Source: an uncultured Christensenella sp.
GTDB lineage: Bacteria > Bacillota > Clostridia > Christensenellales > Pumilibacteraceae
DNA: 57,104 bases
Reading direction: 5' to 3'
Assembly: GCA_910577945.1 (NCBI GenBank)
Contig: CAJTNI010000013.1
Coordinates: 1 to 57,104 of the forward strand
The position numbers and the translations under genes are program-made. Under the pieces are notes generated by a model, which searched no databases, was not told the origin of the DNA, and saw only the letters and a list, made by a program, of their open reading frames with translations. Numbering within the stretch: the stretch's first letter is position 1; every line of letters begins with the position of its first letter. Shown here piece by piece: positions 41,878 to 51,239 of this stretch.

Positions 41878-42802
41878 CGCGCCCGACGTAAAGCGCGAAA
41901 TTATCGCCAAACGCCCGAAGACCGAGTCCGAGCGCATCGCGCTGTTGTCGGGCTTTGTGCGGAGCTGTCTGTCGCTAGTGATGCGCGGCGGCGGCGCTTT
42001 GGAGCTGTGTTTGGATTGTCAGTCGGACAGCGTGCGCGATTATATTTCGTCGTGCATGATGGCGCAGTTCAAAGTAAAGCCGAACGTCGTCAAAAACTCG
42101 CTTATCTTTGCCGATTGCGAAAAGCTGTTGCGCGCGTTGCGCATTTTGGAGCAGGGCGAAGGCTTTGTGCTCGGCGCGATAGACGAGTCGTTTTATTCGC
42201 AAGCGCCAAGCTATATGCGTGGCGTGTTTCTGGGCTGCGGCAGCTTTTCCGCGCCGACGGCGGAGGACGCGCAGCTGCACAAGAGCGGCGGGTATCACTT
42301 GGATTTCTCGTTCACGGGCGAGGAGCTTGCGGACGCGGTCGTAAGAATGCTCGACGGCGTAAGCGTCGCCGCGCACAAGTCGATGCGCGCCGAAAAATAC
42401 GTGGTTTACGTAAAGGACAGAAACGCGGTCGGCGATTGTCTCGCTTTAATCGGCGCGGAAAAAACGGTGCTCAAACTGCACGCGGCGGCCGTCGCGCTGT
42501 CGGTTAAAAGCGACGTGGCGCGCCGCCTCAACTGCGAAATAGCCAATATTGCGCGCACGGCGACGGCGGCTGTCGATTTGGTGGACGCTATCGAGTATAT
42601 CGACGCCAAATCGGGCTTGGATGCGGAGCTGAGCGGCAAGCTCGCCGAGGCAGCCGAGGCGCGCCGCTCCGACCCCGCCGCGCCGCTGTCCGTAATCGCG
42701 GACAGGCTGGGTATTTCCAAATCGGGCTTAAAGCACAGATTCGACGCTATAATCGCCAAGGCGCGCGAGCTCGGTTGGACGGAAAGAGACGGCGAGCGCT
42801 GA
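41864..42802 (+). CDS. whiA: DNA-binding protein WhiA
   Basis: 312 residues with a GTG start at 41864 preceded by GAGGAG, overlapping the PHP gene by 14 bases. YMRGVFLGCGSFSAP and GYHLDFSF belong to the LAGLIDADG-like domain (no nuclease residues); PLSVIADRLGISKSGLKHR is the C-terminal helix-turn-helix. WhiA controls sporulation genes in actinobacteria and cell division/chromosome segregation in Bacillus. Confidence 0.92.
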   Translation: MSNLNAPDVKREIIAKRPKTESERIALLSGFVRSCLSLVMRGGGALELCLDCQSDSVRDYISSCMMAQFKVKPNVVKNSLIFADCEKLLRALRILEQGEGFVLGAIDESFYSQAPSYMRGVFLGCGSFSAPTAEDAQLHKSGGYHLDFSFTGEELADAVVRMLDGVSVAAHKSMRAEKYVVYVKDRNAVGDCLALIGAEKTVLKLHAAAVALSVKSDVARRLNCEIANIARTATAAVDLVDAIEYIDAKSGLDAELSGKLAEAAEARRSDPAAPLSVIADRLGISKSGLKHRFDAIIAKARELGWTERDGER

Positions 42803-42820
42803 GTCTTTTCGCGCACGCGC

Positions 42821-42849
42821 TTGACAACGTCGACGGCGCAGTGTATTAT
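42821..42849 (+). promoter_or_regulatory. dnaE promoter
   Basis: TTGACA (42821), 17 bp, TATTAT (42844-42849), near consensus, starting 19 bases after the whiA stop. It lets dnaE-pfkA be expressed apart from the murB-whiA group. Confidence 0.8.
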
Positions 42850-42889
42850 AGACGGACGCGTATTTTTTACGGACGGGGCGGGAGTTATT

Positions 42890-45800
42890 ATGAAACCTTT
42901 TGCGCATTTACACGTACATACCGAATTTTCCATGCTTGACGGCGCAGTGCGCACGGACAAGGTTTTCGCGCTGTGCGACAGTTTGAATATCCCCGCAGTC
43001 GCCATGACCGACCACGGCAATATGTACGGCACAATCGAGTTCTTAAAGGCGGCTGTCAAATATACCGACAAGGACGCCGACTTTCTCAAATTTATGGCGG
43101 AACGCCGTCCGTTCAAGGTTAAGCCCATCGTCGGGTGCGAAGTGTACATGACCGAGAACATGCACGTCAAGGAAAAGGGCGCGAGCGGCGCGCCGCCCAA
43201 GCTTAATCACCTTGTGCTGCTCGCAAAAAACGAGGTCGGGTATCATAATCTGGTTAAGATAGTTTCTTCGGGATACACCGAGGGCATGTATTACAAGCCG
43301 CGCGTGGATTTCGACTTGATTGCGGAACACAGCGAAGGGCTGGTTTGCCTTTCCGCATGCGTTGCGGGCGTCATTCCTCAGGCGATATTGTGCAAGGATT
43401 TCGCCGCCGCCGACGCGTGGGTCAAAAAGTTCAAGGGGTTGTTCGGCGACGATTTTTACGTGGAAATACAGAACCACAATATCGAGGAGCAAAAGATAGT
43501 GCTCCCGCACCTCTTGCGGATTGCGCGCGAAAACGGGGTAAAGACGGTCGCCACCAACGACGCGCATTACCTCACAAAGGGTGACGCCAAAATGCAAAAG
43601 GTGCTTATGGCGATTTCCTTCCATTCCACGCTGTCGGGCGAGGACGACGGAAATATGTCGGACGGGCAAATGTCGGACGACAAGTATTTCCCGACGGACG
43701 AGTTCTATTTGAAGTCGTACGACGAAATGGCGGAGGCGCTGCCCAATCAGCAGGAATCGCTCGACGTGACGCTCGAAATCGCCGACAAGTGCGACCCGTA
43801 CTTTATCAAGAAAGAGCCGTTGTTGCCGTCGTACACGCCGCCGGACGGCTTGACGACCGAGGAGTATTTGCGCAAGCTCACTTACGACGGGCTCAAAGTG
43901 CGCTACGGCGAGATAACCGACGAGGTGCGCGAGCGCGCCGAGTACGAGCTCGGCATTATAATAAGACTGCGGTTTGTCGATTACTTCCTCATAGTTTGGG
44001 ATTTTATCAACTATGCGGAAAGTCAGGGCATACCCGTCGGCTTGGGTCGAGGCAGCGGCGCGGGCAGTATCGTTGCGTACGCAATCGGCATAACCAAAAT
44101 CGACCCGCTCAAATACGCGCTTATATTCGAGCGGTTTCTCAATCCCGAGCGCGTCAGCAATCCCGATTTCGATATCGACTTTTGCGTAGACCGCCGCGGC
44201 GAGGTCATAGATTACGTTACGCGCAAGTACGGCGAGAAAAACGTTTCGCAGATAGCCACGTTCGGCACGATGGCGACCAAGGCGGCTATCAAGGACGTCG
44301 GGCGCGTGTTCGACCTGCCGTTTGCCGAGGCTAACAACATTACCAAAATGATTCCGCGCGGCTCGGAAAAGCTGCATATCGCGCAGCTTTTGGGCAGAGA
44401 CCCCAAAATACCCGGCGTGCCCGAGCTTATGGAGCTTTACGAGCACGACCCGTCGGCGCGGCGCATTTTGGATATGGCGGAAAAGATAGAGGGCATGCCG
44501 CGGCAGATAGGCATGCATGCGGCGGGCGTTATCATTTGCCGCGACCCCATAGCCGACCACGTGCCGCTCGCAAAGACCAACGAAGACGTCGTCGTCACGC
44601 AGTACGACATGATTGTTGACGAGGAGCTGGGCTTGCTCAAAATGGACTTTTTGGGCTTGACTACGCTCACCGACATAAAAAAAGCGACCGACTATATCAA
44701 GCAGCAGCACGGCGTGGAAATAGATTTCGTAAAGCTCGGGTACGACGACCCGCAGGTGTACGAGCTAATCGGCAGCGGCAATACCGAGGCGGTGTTCCAG
44801 CTCGAATCGGGCGGTATGAAAGGGTTTATGCGCGAGCTGCAACCGTCGTGCCTTGAAGACGTAATAGCCGGTATATCGCTGTACCGTCCCGGACCTATGG
44901 ACGCTATCCCCGATTTTATCAAGAACAAAAAAGCGCCCGACAAGATTCATTATTTGCACCCGCTCATGGAATCCATACTCAAAGTTACCTACGGTATCAT
45001 CGTGTATCAAGAGCAGGTTATGGACGTGGTGCGCACGCTCGCGGGATACTCGATGGGCGGCGCGGACAACATTCGACGAATGATGAGCAAGAAAAAGCTC
45101 GAAGCGATGGAGGCGGAGCGCAAGGTCTTTATCGGCGGCGGTACGGACAAAAAGACGGGCAACAAAATTCCCGGCGCGGTCGCCAACGGCGTGCCCGCGG
45201 ACGTAGCCAACGAAATTTACGATATGCTCATAAAGTTCGCCAGCTACGGCTTTAACAAGTCGCACGCGGCGGCGTACGCGCACGTCACTTACCAGACCGC
45301 ATATTTAAAGCGATATTATCCCGTCGAATATTTCACGGCGGTTTTGAATAACCGTATAAACAAGCTCGACGAGCTTACGCACTATTTGTCGTACCTGAAA
45401 GAGGCAAAGATAAAGGTGTTGCCGCCCAATATCAACCGTTCGGGCGCGGAGTATTCGGTCGAGGACGGTTGCGTGCGTATAGGCATGGGCGCGATTAAGG
45501 GCGTGGGCGTGCCCATTATCAACAAGATAGTGGACGAGCGCAATCGCAACGGCGAGTACAAGGACTTCGTCGAGTTCGTGTCTAGAATGGAGGACGCGGA
45601 AACGGGCAAAAGCCTGATTAACCGCCGCATGGTGGAATCGCTGATATTCGCGGGCGCGTTCGACTGCTTCGGCAGAAAGCGCGCGGAGCTAATCGCGGCG
45701 TTCCCGTCGGTGCTCGACAGAGTGGCGAAAGACCGCGCGGCGAGAATGCGCGGGCAAATGTCGCTGTTCGATATCGCGCCCGAAATCAAGACCGAGTTCG

Positions 45801-46447
45801 TGTATCCCGAAATGGACGAGTATCCGCCCAACTACAAGTACCAAAAGGAAAAAGAGGTGGCGGGCGTGTATCTGTCGGGACACCCGCTGTCGGCGTTTAT
45901 CGACAAGCTGAAACAGTATAAATACAATACGTCCATGCTCGTGCCCGAAAAAGAGGATTGCCCCGACCCCGATTCCAAAATCGCGCTCGGCGGTATGCTG
46001 ACGACGACGGTCAACAAGATAACCAAGGCGGGCAAGCCGATGGGCACGGCGATATTGGAGGATTTGTACGGCTCGGTGGAGCTCGTCGCGTTTAACAAGA
46101 CGTACGAAAAATTGCGCCCGCTGTGGGTAAAGGATACCGTCGTGGCGGTCGAGGGCACGGTCAAGTACGGCGACAACGGCGTGTCCATATTCGTGGACGA
46201 TATTACGCCGTTTACCGACGCGGACGCGGAAGTGAAAAAGCTGTGCTGCTACTTTTCGCTCGCGGGCACAAGCACGCTCGACGAAGTGCGCGAGATAGTG
46301 TCGGCGTATTCGGGTAAAGATTTCGTGTACGTCAAAAACACCGACGACGGCAAGCTGTACAGGCTCAGCGACAAGTTCTCGGTGGAGACGCTGTCGGTGA
46401 GCGAGCTGTGCGCGCTGCTGGGTGAGGAGAACGTCAAGATAAATTAG
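42890..46447 (+). CDS. dnaE: DNA polymerase III subunit alpha
   Basis: 1185 residues from ATG 42890 (GGCGGGAG upstream). PHP domain at the start (HLHVHTEFSMLDG, MTDHGNMYG), palm with the catalytic aspartates in NPDFDIDFCVDRRGEV, GMHAAGVIIC, SYGFNKSHAAAYAHVTYQTA, and a C-terminal OB domain (GGMLTTTVNKITKAGKPMG). It is the DnaE type, which in Bacillota works beside PolC. The order dnaE-pfkA is conserved in the phylum. Confidence 0.97.
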   Translation: MKPFAHLHVHTEFSMLDGAVRTDKVFALCDSLNIPAVAMTDHGNMYGTIEFLKAAVKYTDKDADFLKFMAERRPFKVKPIVGCEVYMTENMHVKEKGASGAPPKLNHLVLLAKNEVGYHNLVKIVSSGYTEGMYYKPRVDFDLIAEHSEGLVCLSACVAGVIPQAILCKDFAAADAWVKKFKGLFGDDFYVEIQNHNIEEQKIVLPHLLRIARENGVKTVATNDAHYLTKGDAKMQKVLMAISFHSTLSGEDDGNMSDGQMSDDKYFPTDEFYLKSYDEMAEALPNQQESLDVTLEIADKCDPYFIKKEPLLPSYTPPDGLTTEEYLRKLTYDGLKVRYGEITDEVRERAEYELGIIIRLRFVDYFLIVWDFINYAESQGIPVGLGRGSGAGSIVAYAIGITKIDPLKYALIFERFLNPERVSNPDFDIDFCVDRRGEVIDYVTRKYGEKNVSQIATFGTMATKAAIKDVGRVFDLPFAEANNITKMIPRGSEKLHIAQLLGRDPKIPGVPELMELYEHDPSARRILDMAEKIEGMPRQIGMHAAGVIICRDPIADHVPLAKTNEDVVVTQYDMIVDEELGLLKMDFLGLTTLTDIKKATDYIKQQHGVEIDFVKLGYDDPQVYELIGSGNTEAVFQLESGGMKGFMRELQPSCLEDVIAGISLYRPGPMDAIPDFIKNKKAPDKIHYLHPLMESILKVTYGIIVYQEQVMDVVRTLAGYSMGGADNIRRMMSKKKLEAMEAERKVFIGGGTDKKTGNKIPGAVANGVPADVANEIYDMLIKFASYGFNKSHAAAYAHVTYQTAYLKRYYPVEYFTAVLNNRINKLDELTHYLSYLKEAKIKVLPPNINRSGAEYSVEDGCVRIGMGAIKGVGVPIINKIVDERNRNGEYKDFVEFVSRMEDAETGKSLINRRMVESLIFAGAFDCFGRKRAELIAAFPSVLDRVAKDRAARMRGQMSLFDIAPEIKTEFVYPEMDEYPPNYKYQKEKEVAGVYLSGHPLSAFIDKLKQYKYNTSMLVPEKEDCPDPDSKIALGGMLTTTVNKITKAGKPMGTAILEDLYGSVELVAFNKTYEKLRPLWVKDTVVAVEGTVKYGDNGVSIFVDDITPFTDADAEVKKLCCYFSLAGTSTLDEVREIVSAYSGKDFVYVKNTDDGKLYRLSDKFSVETLSVSELCALLGEENVKIN

Positions 46448-46513
46448 TCGCGTGTCGGCGGCGGAATGCGAAAATATCGTGCGTAAAATGTGCGATAAAT
46501 TTTGCGTAACCGC

Positions 46514-46542
46514 TTTATTTTCGGCGCGGCGTATGATATAAT
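46514..46542 (+). promoter_or_regulatory. pfkA promoter
   Basis: TTTATT (46514), 17 bp, TATAAT (46537-46542), leaving a leader of about 70 nt with AAGGAG before the gene. Confidence 0.6.
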
Positions 46543-46619
46543 AGTACATGTAGAAATTTTGCTTGCCGATTATATTCGCGCAACGACGCGACGGCTTGCA
46601 ATAGGCGTAAGGAGTTATC

Positions 46620-47579
46620 ATGAAAAAAATAGCGGTTTTGACGAGCGGCGGCGACGCACCCGGCATGAATGCGGCTATACGCGCGGTGGTGCGCTACGGT
46701 ATAGGCGTGGGCATGGAGGTCATGGGCGTCGAGCGCGGATTGCAAGGTCTTATCGACGACAGCTTTACGGAAATGAACATGCGCAGCGTGTCGGACATAA
46801 TCCACCGCGGCGGCACGATTCTCAAAACGGCGCGCTGTCCCGAGTTCAAGACGCGCGAGGGTCAGCAAAAGGCGATTAAGAACCTGCGCGCGCGTGGCGT
46901 GGAGGGCTTAATCGTAATCGGCGGCGACGGCTCGTTTATGGGCGCGAAGGCGATGACCGACAACGGCTTCCCGTCGATAGGCATTCCCGGCACGATAGAC
47001 AACGACCTCGCGTACACCGATTATACGCTCGGCTTCGATACGGCGTGCAACACCATACTCGACGCTATAAACAAAATTCGAGACACCATGAGCTCGCACG
47101 AGCGCGTGTCGATAATCGAGGTTATGGGCAGGAACTGCGGCGACCTCGCGCTTTATTGCGGACTGTGCGGCGGCGCGGAAGTTATAATCGTGCCCGAGCG
47201 CAAAATGACGATTGACGAGATTGTCAAAACGCTGGGCGGCGGAATGGAGCACGGCAAAACGAGCGGAATTATAGTGCTTGCCGAGGGCGCGGGTCACGCG
47301 GACGACTTAAAAGACGAATTGAGCAGGTATACCGATTTGTCTGTCAAAACGACGCGGCTCGGTCACATTCAGCGCGGCGGCAGCCCGTCATGCCGCGACA
47401 GATACTTGGGCACGTGCTTCGGCGTGCATGCCGTCAAGCTCTTAAAGCAGGGCATAGGCAACCGTATCGTCGGCATAAAAAATCATAAGTTCTACGACAT
47501 GGACATTATAGAGGGCTGCGCAATGAAAAAGGATTTCGACAACGAGCTCTACGAAACGGCGATGATTGTGGGCAAGTAA
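46620..47579 (+). CDS. pfkA: 6-phosphofructokinase
   Basis: 319 residues. TSGGDAPGMNAAIRAVVR, IGGDGSFMGA, GIPGTIDNDLAYTDYTLGFDTA (catalytic Asp in TIDND), EVMGRNCGDLA and HIQRGGSPSCRDR are the ATP-dependent PfkA motifs. GGDGS with Gly where pyrophosphate enzymes have Asp supports ATP as donor. It commits fructose-6-phosphate to glycolysis; aldolase and GAPDH genes are within 5 kb. A terminator follows. Confidence 0.96.
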   Translation: MKKIAVLTSGGDAPGMNAAIRAVVRYGIGVGMEVMGVERGLQGLIDDSFTEMNMRSVSDIIHRGGTILKTARCPEFKTREGQQKAIKNLRARGVEGLIVIGGDGSFMGAKAMTDNGFPSIGIPGTIDNDLAYTDYTLGFDTACNTILDAINKIRDTMSSHERVSIIEVMGRNCGDLALYCGLCGGAEVIIVPERKMTIDEIVKTLGGGMEHGKTSGIIVLAEGAGHADDLKDELSRYTDLSVKTTRLGHIQRGGSPSCRDRYLGTCFGVHAVKLLKQGIGNRIVGIKNHKFYDMDIIEGCAMKKDFDNELYETAMIVGK

Positions 47580-47601
47580 AAATCAAGAATAATCACAAGA
47601 G

Positions 47602-47634
47602 TACCGACCTCGCACGCACGAGGTCGGTATTTTA
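47602..47634 (+). terminator. pfkA terminator
   Basis: TACCGACCTCG (47602) pairs with CGAGGTCGGTA (47619-47629) and is followed by TTTT. Confidence 0.85.
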
Positions 47635-47753
47635 AAAGGCATGGAAGATTTCTCGACTGCGCTCGAAATGACGCTCGTAGTGAGTTAATCGTAATGAATA
47701 TAAGAACGCTCATGAGAACGTCCTTTTGTAATAGGTTTATATAGAAAGTATTA

Positions 47754-47783
47754 GGTGCGGAGACGCAAGCAAGACGGACAGCA
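47754..47783 (+). repeat. 30-bp direct repeat, copy 1
   Basis: Starts GGTGCGGAGACGCAAGCAAG. Copy 2 at 48033-48062 has one difference (C to T at position 5). The copies are 279 bp apart in the same orientation with hairpins between them. Confidence 0.8.
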
Positions 47784-47800
47784 ATGCAGTTAAACAAAAA

Positions 47801-47824
47801 GAGCATTCGGTCGAATGCTCTTTG
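47801..47824 (-). terminator. Hairpin terminator, leftward
   Basis: GAGCATTC-GGTC-GAATGCTC, stem of 8-9 bp at 47801-47820. On the minus strand it is followed by TTTTTGTTT, on the plus strand by TTTG. Backup terminator for the aldolase gene. Confidence 0.7.
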
Positions 47825-47978
47825 TTAAGTTTATTCAAAGTGTTATTTTGCGTGTATACGCGAGGAGTGATTTAAAGCATAGTCGCGGCGCGCATCGCCA
47901 AAGGCGATAATTATGCACATTGTCGTTACTGCTCGATACGCTACGCGCGCGACGGGCAACAGGCGAGTACAAGCAAAA

Positions 47979-48006
47979 GGAGCTGTCGCGCTAATGTGAC
48001 AGCTCC
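47979..48006 (-). terminator. fba terminator, leftward
   Basis: GGAGCTGTC (47979) and GACAGCTCC (47998-48006) form a 9-bp stem; on the minus strand it is followed by TTTTGCTT. Confidence 0.75.
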
Positions 48007-48032
48007 TTGGTATTGTCTTAAAAAGTGATTTC

Positions 48033-48062
48033 GGTGTGGAGACGCAAGCAAGACGGACAGCA
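48033..48062 (+). repeat. 30-bp direct repeat, copy 2
   Basis: Starts GGTGTGGAGACGCAAGCAAG; 29 of 30 bases equal to copy 1 at 47754-47783. Confidence 0.8.
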
Positions 48063-48155
48063 GGCGATGCGGCGCGACGGGAGTTTACAACCCCGTAAAT
48101 GACCGAGCGCCGAGGAGCACGCAGTTCGTATCGCGACGCGTATCCGCACCGAAAA

Positions 48156-49085
48156 TTAGGCGTGGCCTGCGCAGCCGAGCACATGCACCAGCTTATGCCT
48201 TACGCATTCGGTTACGAGCGTCCTGCCGTCGCCGAGGTATTGGCGCGGGTCGAAATGCGCGGGGTTTTCCGCAAGGTGCTTTCTGATAGCCGCGGTAAAG
48301 GCGAGGCGCAGGTCGGAGTCCACGTTGATTTTGCAGACCGCCATGGACGACGCTTTGCGCAGCATGTCCTCGGGAATGCCCTTCGCGCCGGGCATAGCGC
48401 CGCCGAAATCGTTGACCATTTTTACGTAGTCGGGGAGCACGGAGCTTGCGCCGTGGAGCACGATGGGGAACTTGGGCAAAAGCTTGGAAACCTGTTCGAG
48501 GATATCGAACCGCAGCTTTGCCTCGCCCTTGAACTTAAACGCGCCGTGGCTCGTGCCGATGGCGATGGCGAGCGAGTCAACTCCCGTTTTTTCCACGAAC
48601 TCCGCCGCCTCTTCGGGGTCGGTGTAGAGCGCGTCGGACTCGGATACTTTAACGTTGTCCTCGACGCCCGCGAGCCTGCCGAGCTCCGCCTCGACGACCG
48701 CGCCGTGGTCGTGCGCGTACTTGACGACCTGCGACGTGATTTTAATGTTTTCCGCGAGCGGGTGTGCGGACGCGTCAATCATGACGGACGTGAACCCGTC
48801 CTTAATGGCGTCTACGCACAGGTCGTACGAATCGCCGTGGTCGAGGTGAAGGCAGATAGGCAGCCCCGAATCCTCTACCGCGGCTTTGACCATACCGATA
48901 AGGTACTTGGGATTGGCGTACTTGCGCGCGCTGGACGAAACCTGCAAAATCAAAGGCGCTTTTTCGATTTTGCCCGCTTCGACTATGCCTTGGATAGTTT
49001 CCATGTTGTTGATGTTGAACGCACCGATGGCGTAGCCGCCGTCGTACGCTTTGGCGAACATATCCTTGGTTGTTACTAACGGCAT
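48156..49085 (-). CDS. fba: Fructose-bisphosphate aldolase, class II
   Basis: 309 residues. AIGAFNINNMETIQGIVEA, PICLHLDHGDSYD (zinc histidine and catalytic Asp), SVMIDASAHP, EAELGRLAGVED, GTSHGAFKF and VLHGASSV are the class II zinc aldolase motifs. It splits fructose-1,6-bisphosphate in glycolysis. GGAGGTAAAAC precedes the ATG; an extended -10 (TGGTATAAT, box at 49111-49116) lies 26 bases upstream of the start. Confidence 0.96.
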   Translation of the reverse strand: MPLVTTKDMFAKAYDGGYAIGAFNINNMETIQGIVEAGKIEKAPLILQVSSSARKYANPKYLIGMVKAAVEDSGLPICLHLDHGDSYDLCVDAIKDGFTSVMIDASAHPLAENIKITSQVVKYAHDHGAVVEAELGRLAGVEDNVKVSESDALYTDPEEAAEFVEKTGVDSLAIAIGTSHGAFKFKGEAKLRFDILEQVSKLLPKFPIVLHGASSVLPDYVKMVNDFGGAMPGAKGIPEDMLRKASSMAVCKINVDSDLRLAFTAAIRKHLAENPAHFDPRQYLGDGRTLVTECVRHKLVHVLGCAGHA

Positions 49086-49288
49086 AATGTTTTACCTCCA
49101 AAAACATTTGATTATACCACATATTGCGGATTTTCTCCGCCGTGATTACAACTTGTATTATATCACATTAGCGTACGTTTGACTAGTATTTTGCGTGTAA
49201 TTTTTTACTTAAAAATATACGTATAATTTCGGCGCGCGGGCGAGCGGCGTCGCCGCGCTCGCGAATGTGCCGCGAGTGGCGTAAAGTG

Positions 49289-49318
49289 TTTGACTTTTTT
49301 TAATAAAAGAATTATAAT
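49289..49318 (+). promoter_or_regulatory. Aminopeptidase promoter
   Basis: TTGACT (49289), 18 bp, TATAAT (49313-49318), with a leader of about 85 nt. The region 49086-49408 otherwise holds the leftward fba promoter and nothing else I recognise. Confidence 0.75.
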
Positions 49319-49408
49319 TGCGGTAAGCAAGCGCTAACGCCTTTGACGGAAGCTTCGCGCCACGGTTTGCGCGCGTCCGTTCCGCGTGCCTTGCATATGG
49401 AGGCAATA

Positions 49409-50524
49409 ATGAAAGACGAAAGAATCGTAAAGCTCGCTCAAAACCTCGTCAACTACTCGGTCGGCGCGAAAAAGGGCGACAAAGTGCTCGTCGAAGCGTT
49501 CGACGTGCCATACCCGCTCGTTACTGAAATCGTAAAAGCGATTTACGCGGCGGGCGCGCAAGCGTTTGTCACCAATATCGACACGCGCGTGCGTTCCGAG
49601 CTTTTAAAGGGCGCGAGCGACGCGCAGCTCACGCTGTGGAGCAAGCTCGACGCGGCGGTCATGAATGAAATGGATTGCTATATCGGCGTACGCGGCGGGC
49701 TCAACGCGTACGAAAACTCGATTGTGCCGAGCGAGCGTATGGACAAATATATGAGCATATACTCGCATCCCGTTCATCACGAAATTCGCGTCAAAAAGAC
49801 GCGTTGGGTAGTGTTGCGCTATCCGTCGCCGTCCATGGCTCAGCTCGCGGGCATGTCCACAGAACAGTTCGAGGACCATTATTTCAATGTGTGCAACCTC
49901 GACTATTCCAAAATGGACAAAGCCATGAACGCGCTCAAAGCGCTTATGGAAAAGACCGATAAAGTGCGTATCGTAGCCAAAGACACAGACATATCGTTCT
50001 CCATTAAGGGTATACCCGCCGTCAAGTGCGCGGGGCATATGAACATACCCGACGGAGAGGTGTACACCGCGCCCGTAAAAGACTCTATCAACGGCGTTAT
50101 CACGTACAATACGCCGTCTGTGTACAACGGTACTAAATTCGATTGGGTAAAGCTCACGTTCGAGAACGGACGCATCGTCAAGTCCGACAGCTCCAACAGC
50201 GAGAAATCCACCGATATTTTCAATACGGACGAGGGCGCTAAATCGGTCGGCGAGTTTGCAATCGGCGTTAACCCGTATATCAACGACGCAATCGGCGACA
50301 TACTGTTCGACGAGAAGATTGCGGGGTCGATACATTTCACGCCGGGCTGCTGCTACGACGACGCGTACAACGGCAATATCTCCGCCATACATTGGGATTT
50401 GGTGTTGCGCCAGACTCCCGAAGCGGGCGGCGGCAAGATTTGGTTCGACGACGTGCTCGTTCGCGACAACGGCAAATTTGTGCTAAAAGAGCTGTTGTGC
50501 CTCAATCCCGAAAACCTCAAATAG
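49409..50524 (+). CDS. M29-family aminopeptidase
   Basis: 371 residues from ATG 49409 after GGAGGC. MNIPDGEVYTAPVKDS, GEFAIGVNP and the last-third HFTPGCCYDDAYNG and HWDLV are the metal-ligand regions of the thermophilic aminopeptidase (AmpS/PepS) family. It removes N-terminal residues from peptides in the cytoplasm. The normal length is about 410, so the N-terminal domain is slightly short. Followed after 9 bases by the next gene. Confidence 0.9.
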   Translation: MKDERIVKLAQNLVNYSVGAKKGDKVLVEAFDVPYPLVTEIVKAIYAAGAQAFVTNIDTRVRSELLKGASDAQLTLWSKLDAAVMNEMDCYIGVRGGLNAYENSIVPSERMDKYMSIYSHPVHHEIRVKKTRWVVLRYPSPSMAQLAGMSTEQFEDHYFNVCNLDYSKMDKAMNALKALMEKTDKVRIVAKDTDISFSIKGIPAVKCAGHMNIPDGEVYTAPVKDSINGVITYNTPSVYNGTKFDWVKLTFENGRIVKSDSSNSEKSTDIFNTDEGAKSVGEFAIGVNPYINDAIGDILFDEKIAGSIHFTPGCCYDDAYNGNISAIHWDLVLRQTPEAGGGKIWFDDVLVRDNGKFVLKELLCLNPENLK

Positions 50525-50533
50525 ACCGCGCGT

Positions 50534-51148
50534 ATGTTCGAGCTTAAATACAAAATAACCGACGCGGACGTAAAAGCGGTAAACGCGAAATCGGCGTTGC
50601 GCTATTTCGTTTCGTACCTGGTCGTCGCGCTTGCGGGCGTGGCGATAGGCGTCACGGCGATAGTGCTGCGGCATAGCACGGCGCTGTTCGTAATGGGCAT
50701 ACTGCTTACCGTCATGGGCGCGTTTTTGCTCGTGTGCTCGGTGCTGCTCATGCTGTCGCCCAAAAACTTTGCGGCGAGCGCGCTCGTCACGGGCGATGAT
50801 AAGGAGCGGTGCGTGCGCATCGACGCCGACGGCATAACCGTTACCTCGGACGCGCAAAACAGCGATATCGTGTTCGAGTATAGCGAGATAACCAAGGCGC
50901 GCATGAGCGGCGGCGCAATCGTCGCGCATATCGGCAGGGACCGAATTCTTATAATCAAGGACGCGATAACGAGCGGCGGCACGCTCGCCGAGTTGTTCGC
51001 GTTTCTGTGCGACAAAGTCTCGGCAAAGCGCAAGCGCGAAACGGCGCAGCCCGCCGCCGACGCGGCGCAAGCCCGAGAGACGAGCGCCGAAACCGCGAGC
51101 GAAAAAGACGAGGATACCGCCCAAGCCGAAAAGGCGGACGGCGAGTAA
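50534..51148 (+). CDS. Two-helix membrane protein, YcxB-like
   Basis: 204 residues. FELKYKITDADVKAVN at the start, two membrane segments (about 24-46 and 49-73), then a small beta domain (CVRIDADGITVTSD, FEYSEITKARM) like the YcxB C-terminal part, and an acidic Ala/Glu-rich tail. No ribosome site; probably translated by coupling to the aminopeptidase gene. Function unknown. Confidence 0.6.
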   Translation: MFELKYKITDADVKAVNAKSALRYFVSYLVVALAGVAIGVTAIVLRHSTALFVMGILLTVMGAFLLVCSVLLMLSPKNFAASALVTGDDKERCVRIDADGITVTSDAQNSDIVFEYSEITKARMSGGAIVAHIGRDRILIIKDAITSGGTLAELFAFLCDKVSAKRKRETAQPAADAAQARETSAETASEKDEDTAQAEKADGE

Positions 51149-51178
51149 GCGTGCGGAGTAAAAGGCACGTTAAAAAAG

Positions 51179-51207
51179 TTGACTAACCGCCGCAAAGGTG
51201 GTAAAAT
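51179..51207 (+). promoter_or_regulatory. gapA promoter
   Basis: TTGACT (51179), 17 bp, TAAAAT (51202-51207), then a short A/T-rich leader with GGAGG at 51228-51232. Confidence 0.8.
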
Positions 51208-51239
51208 AAAATAAACAAATTAAATTTGGAGGCTTAAAA

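Larger units (their letters stand above)
47641..48155. other. Gene-free stretch with repeats and hairpins
   Basis: About 515 bp without a credible gene. It holds an ATTTCTCGA...TCGAAAT dyad near 47648, two copies of a 30-bp direct repeat, a small hairpin ATCGCC-AAA-GGCGAT at 47894-47908, and two leftward terminators behind the aldolase gene. It looks like an accumulation of small interspersed repeats. Confidence 0.6.
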
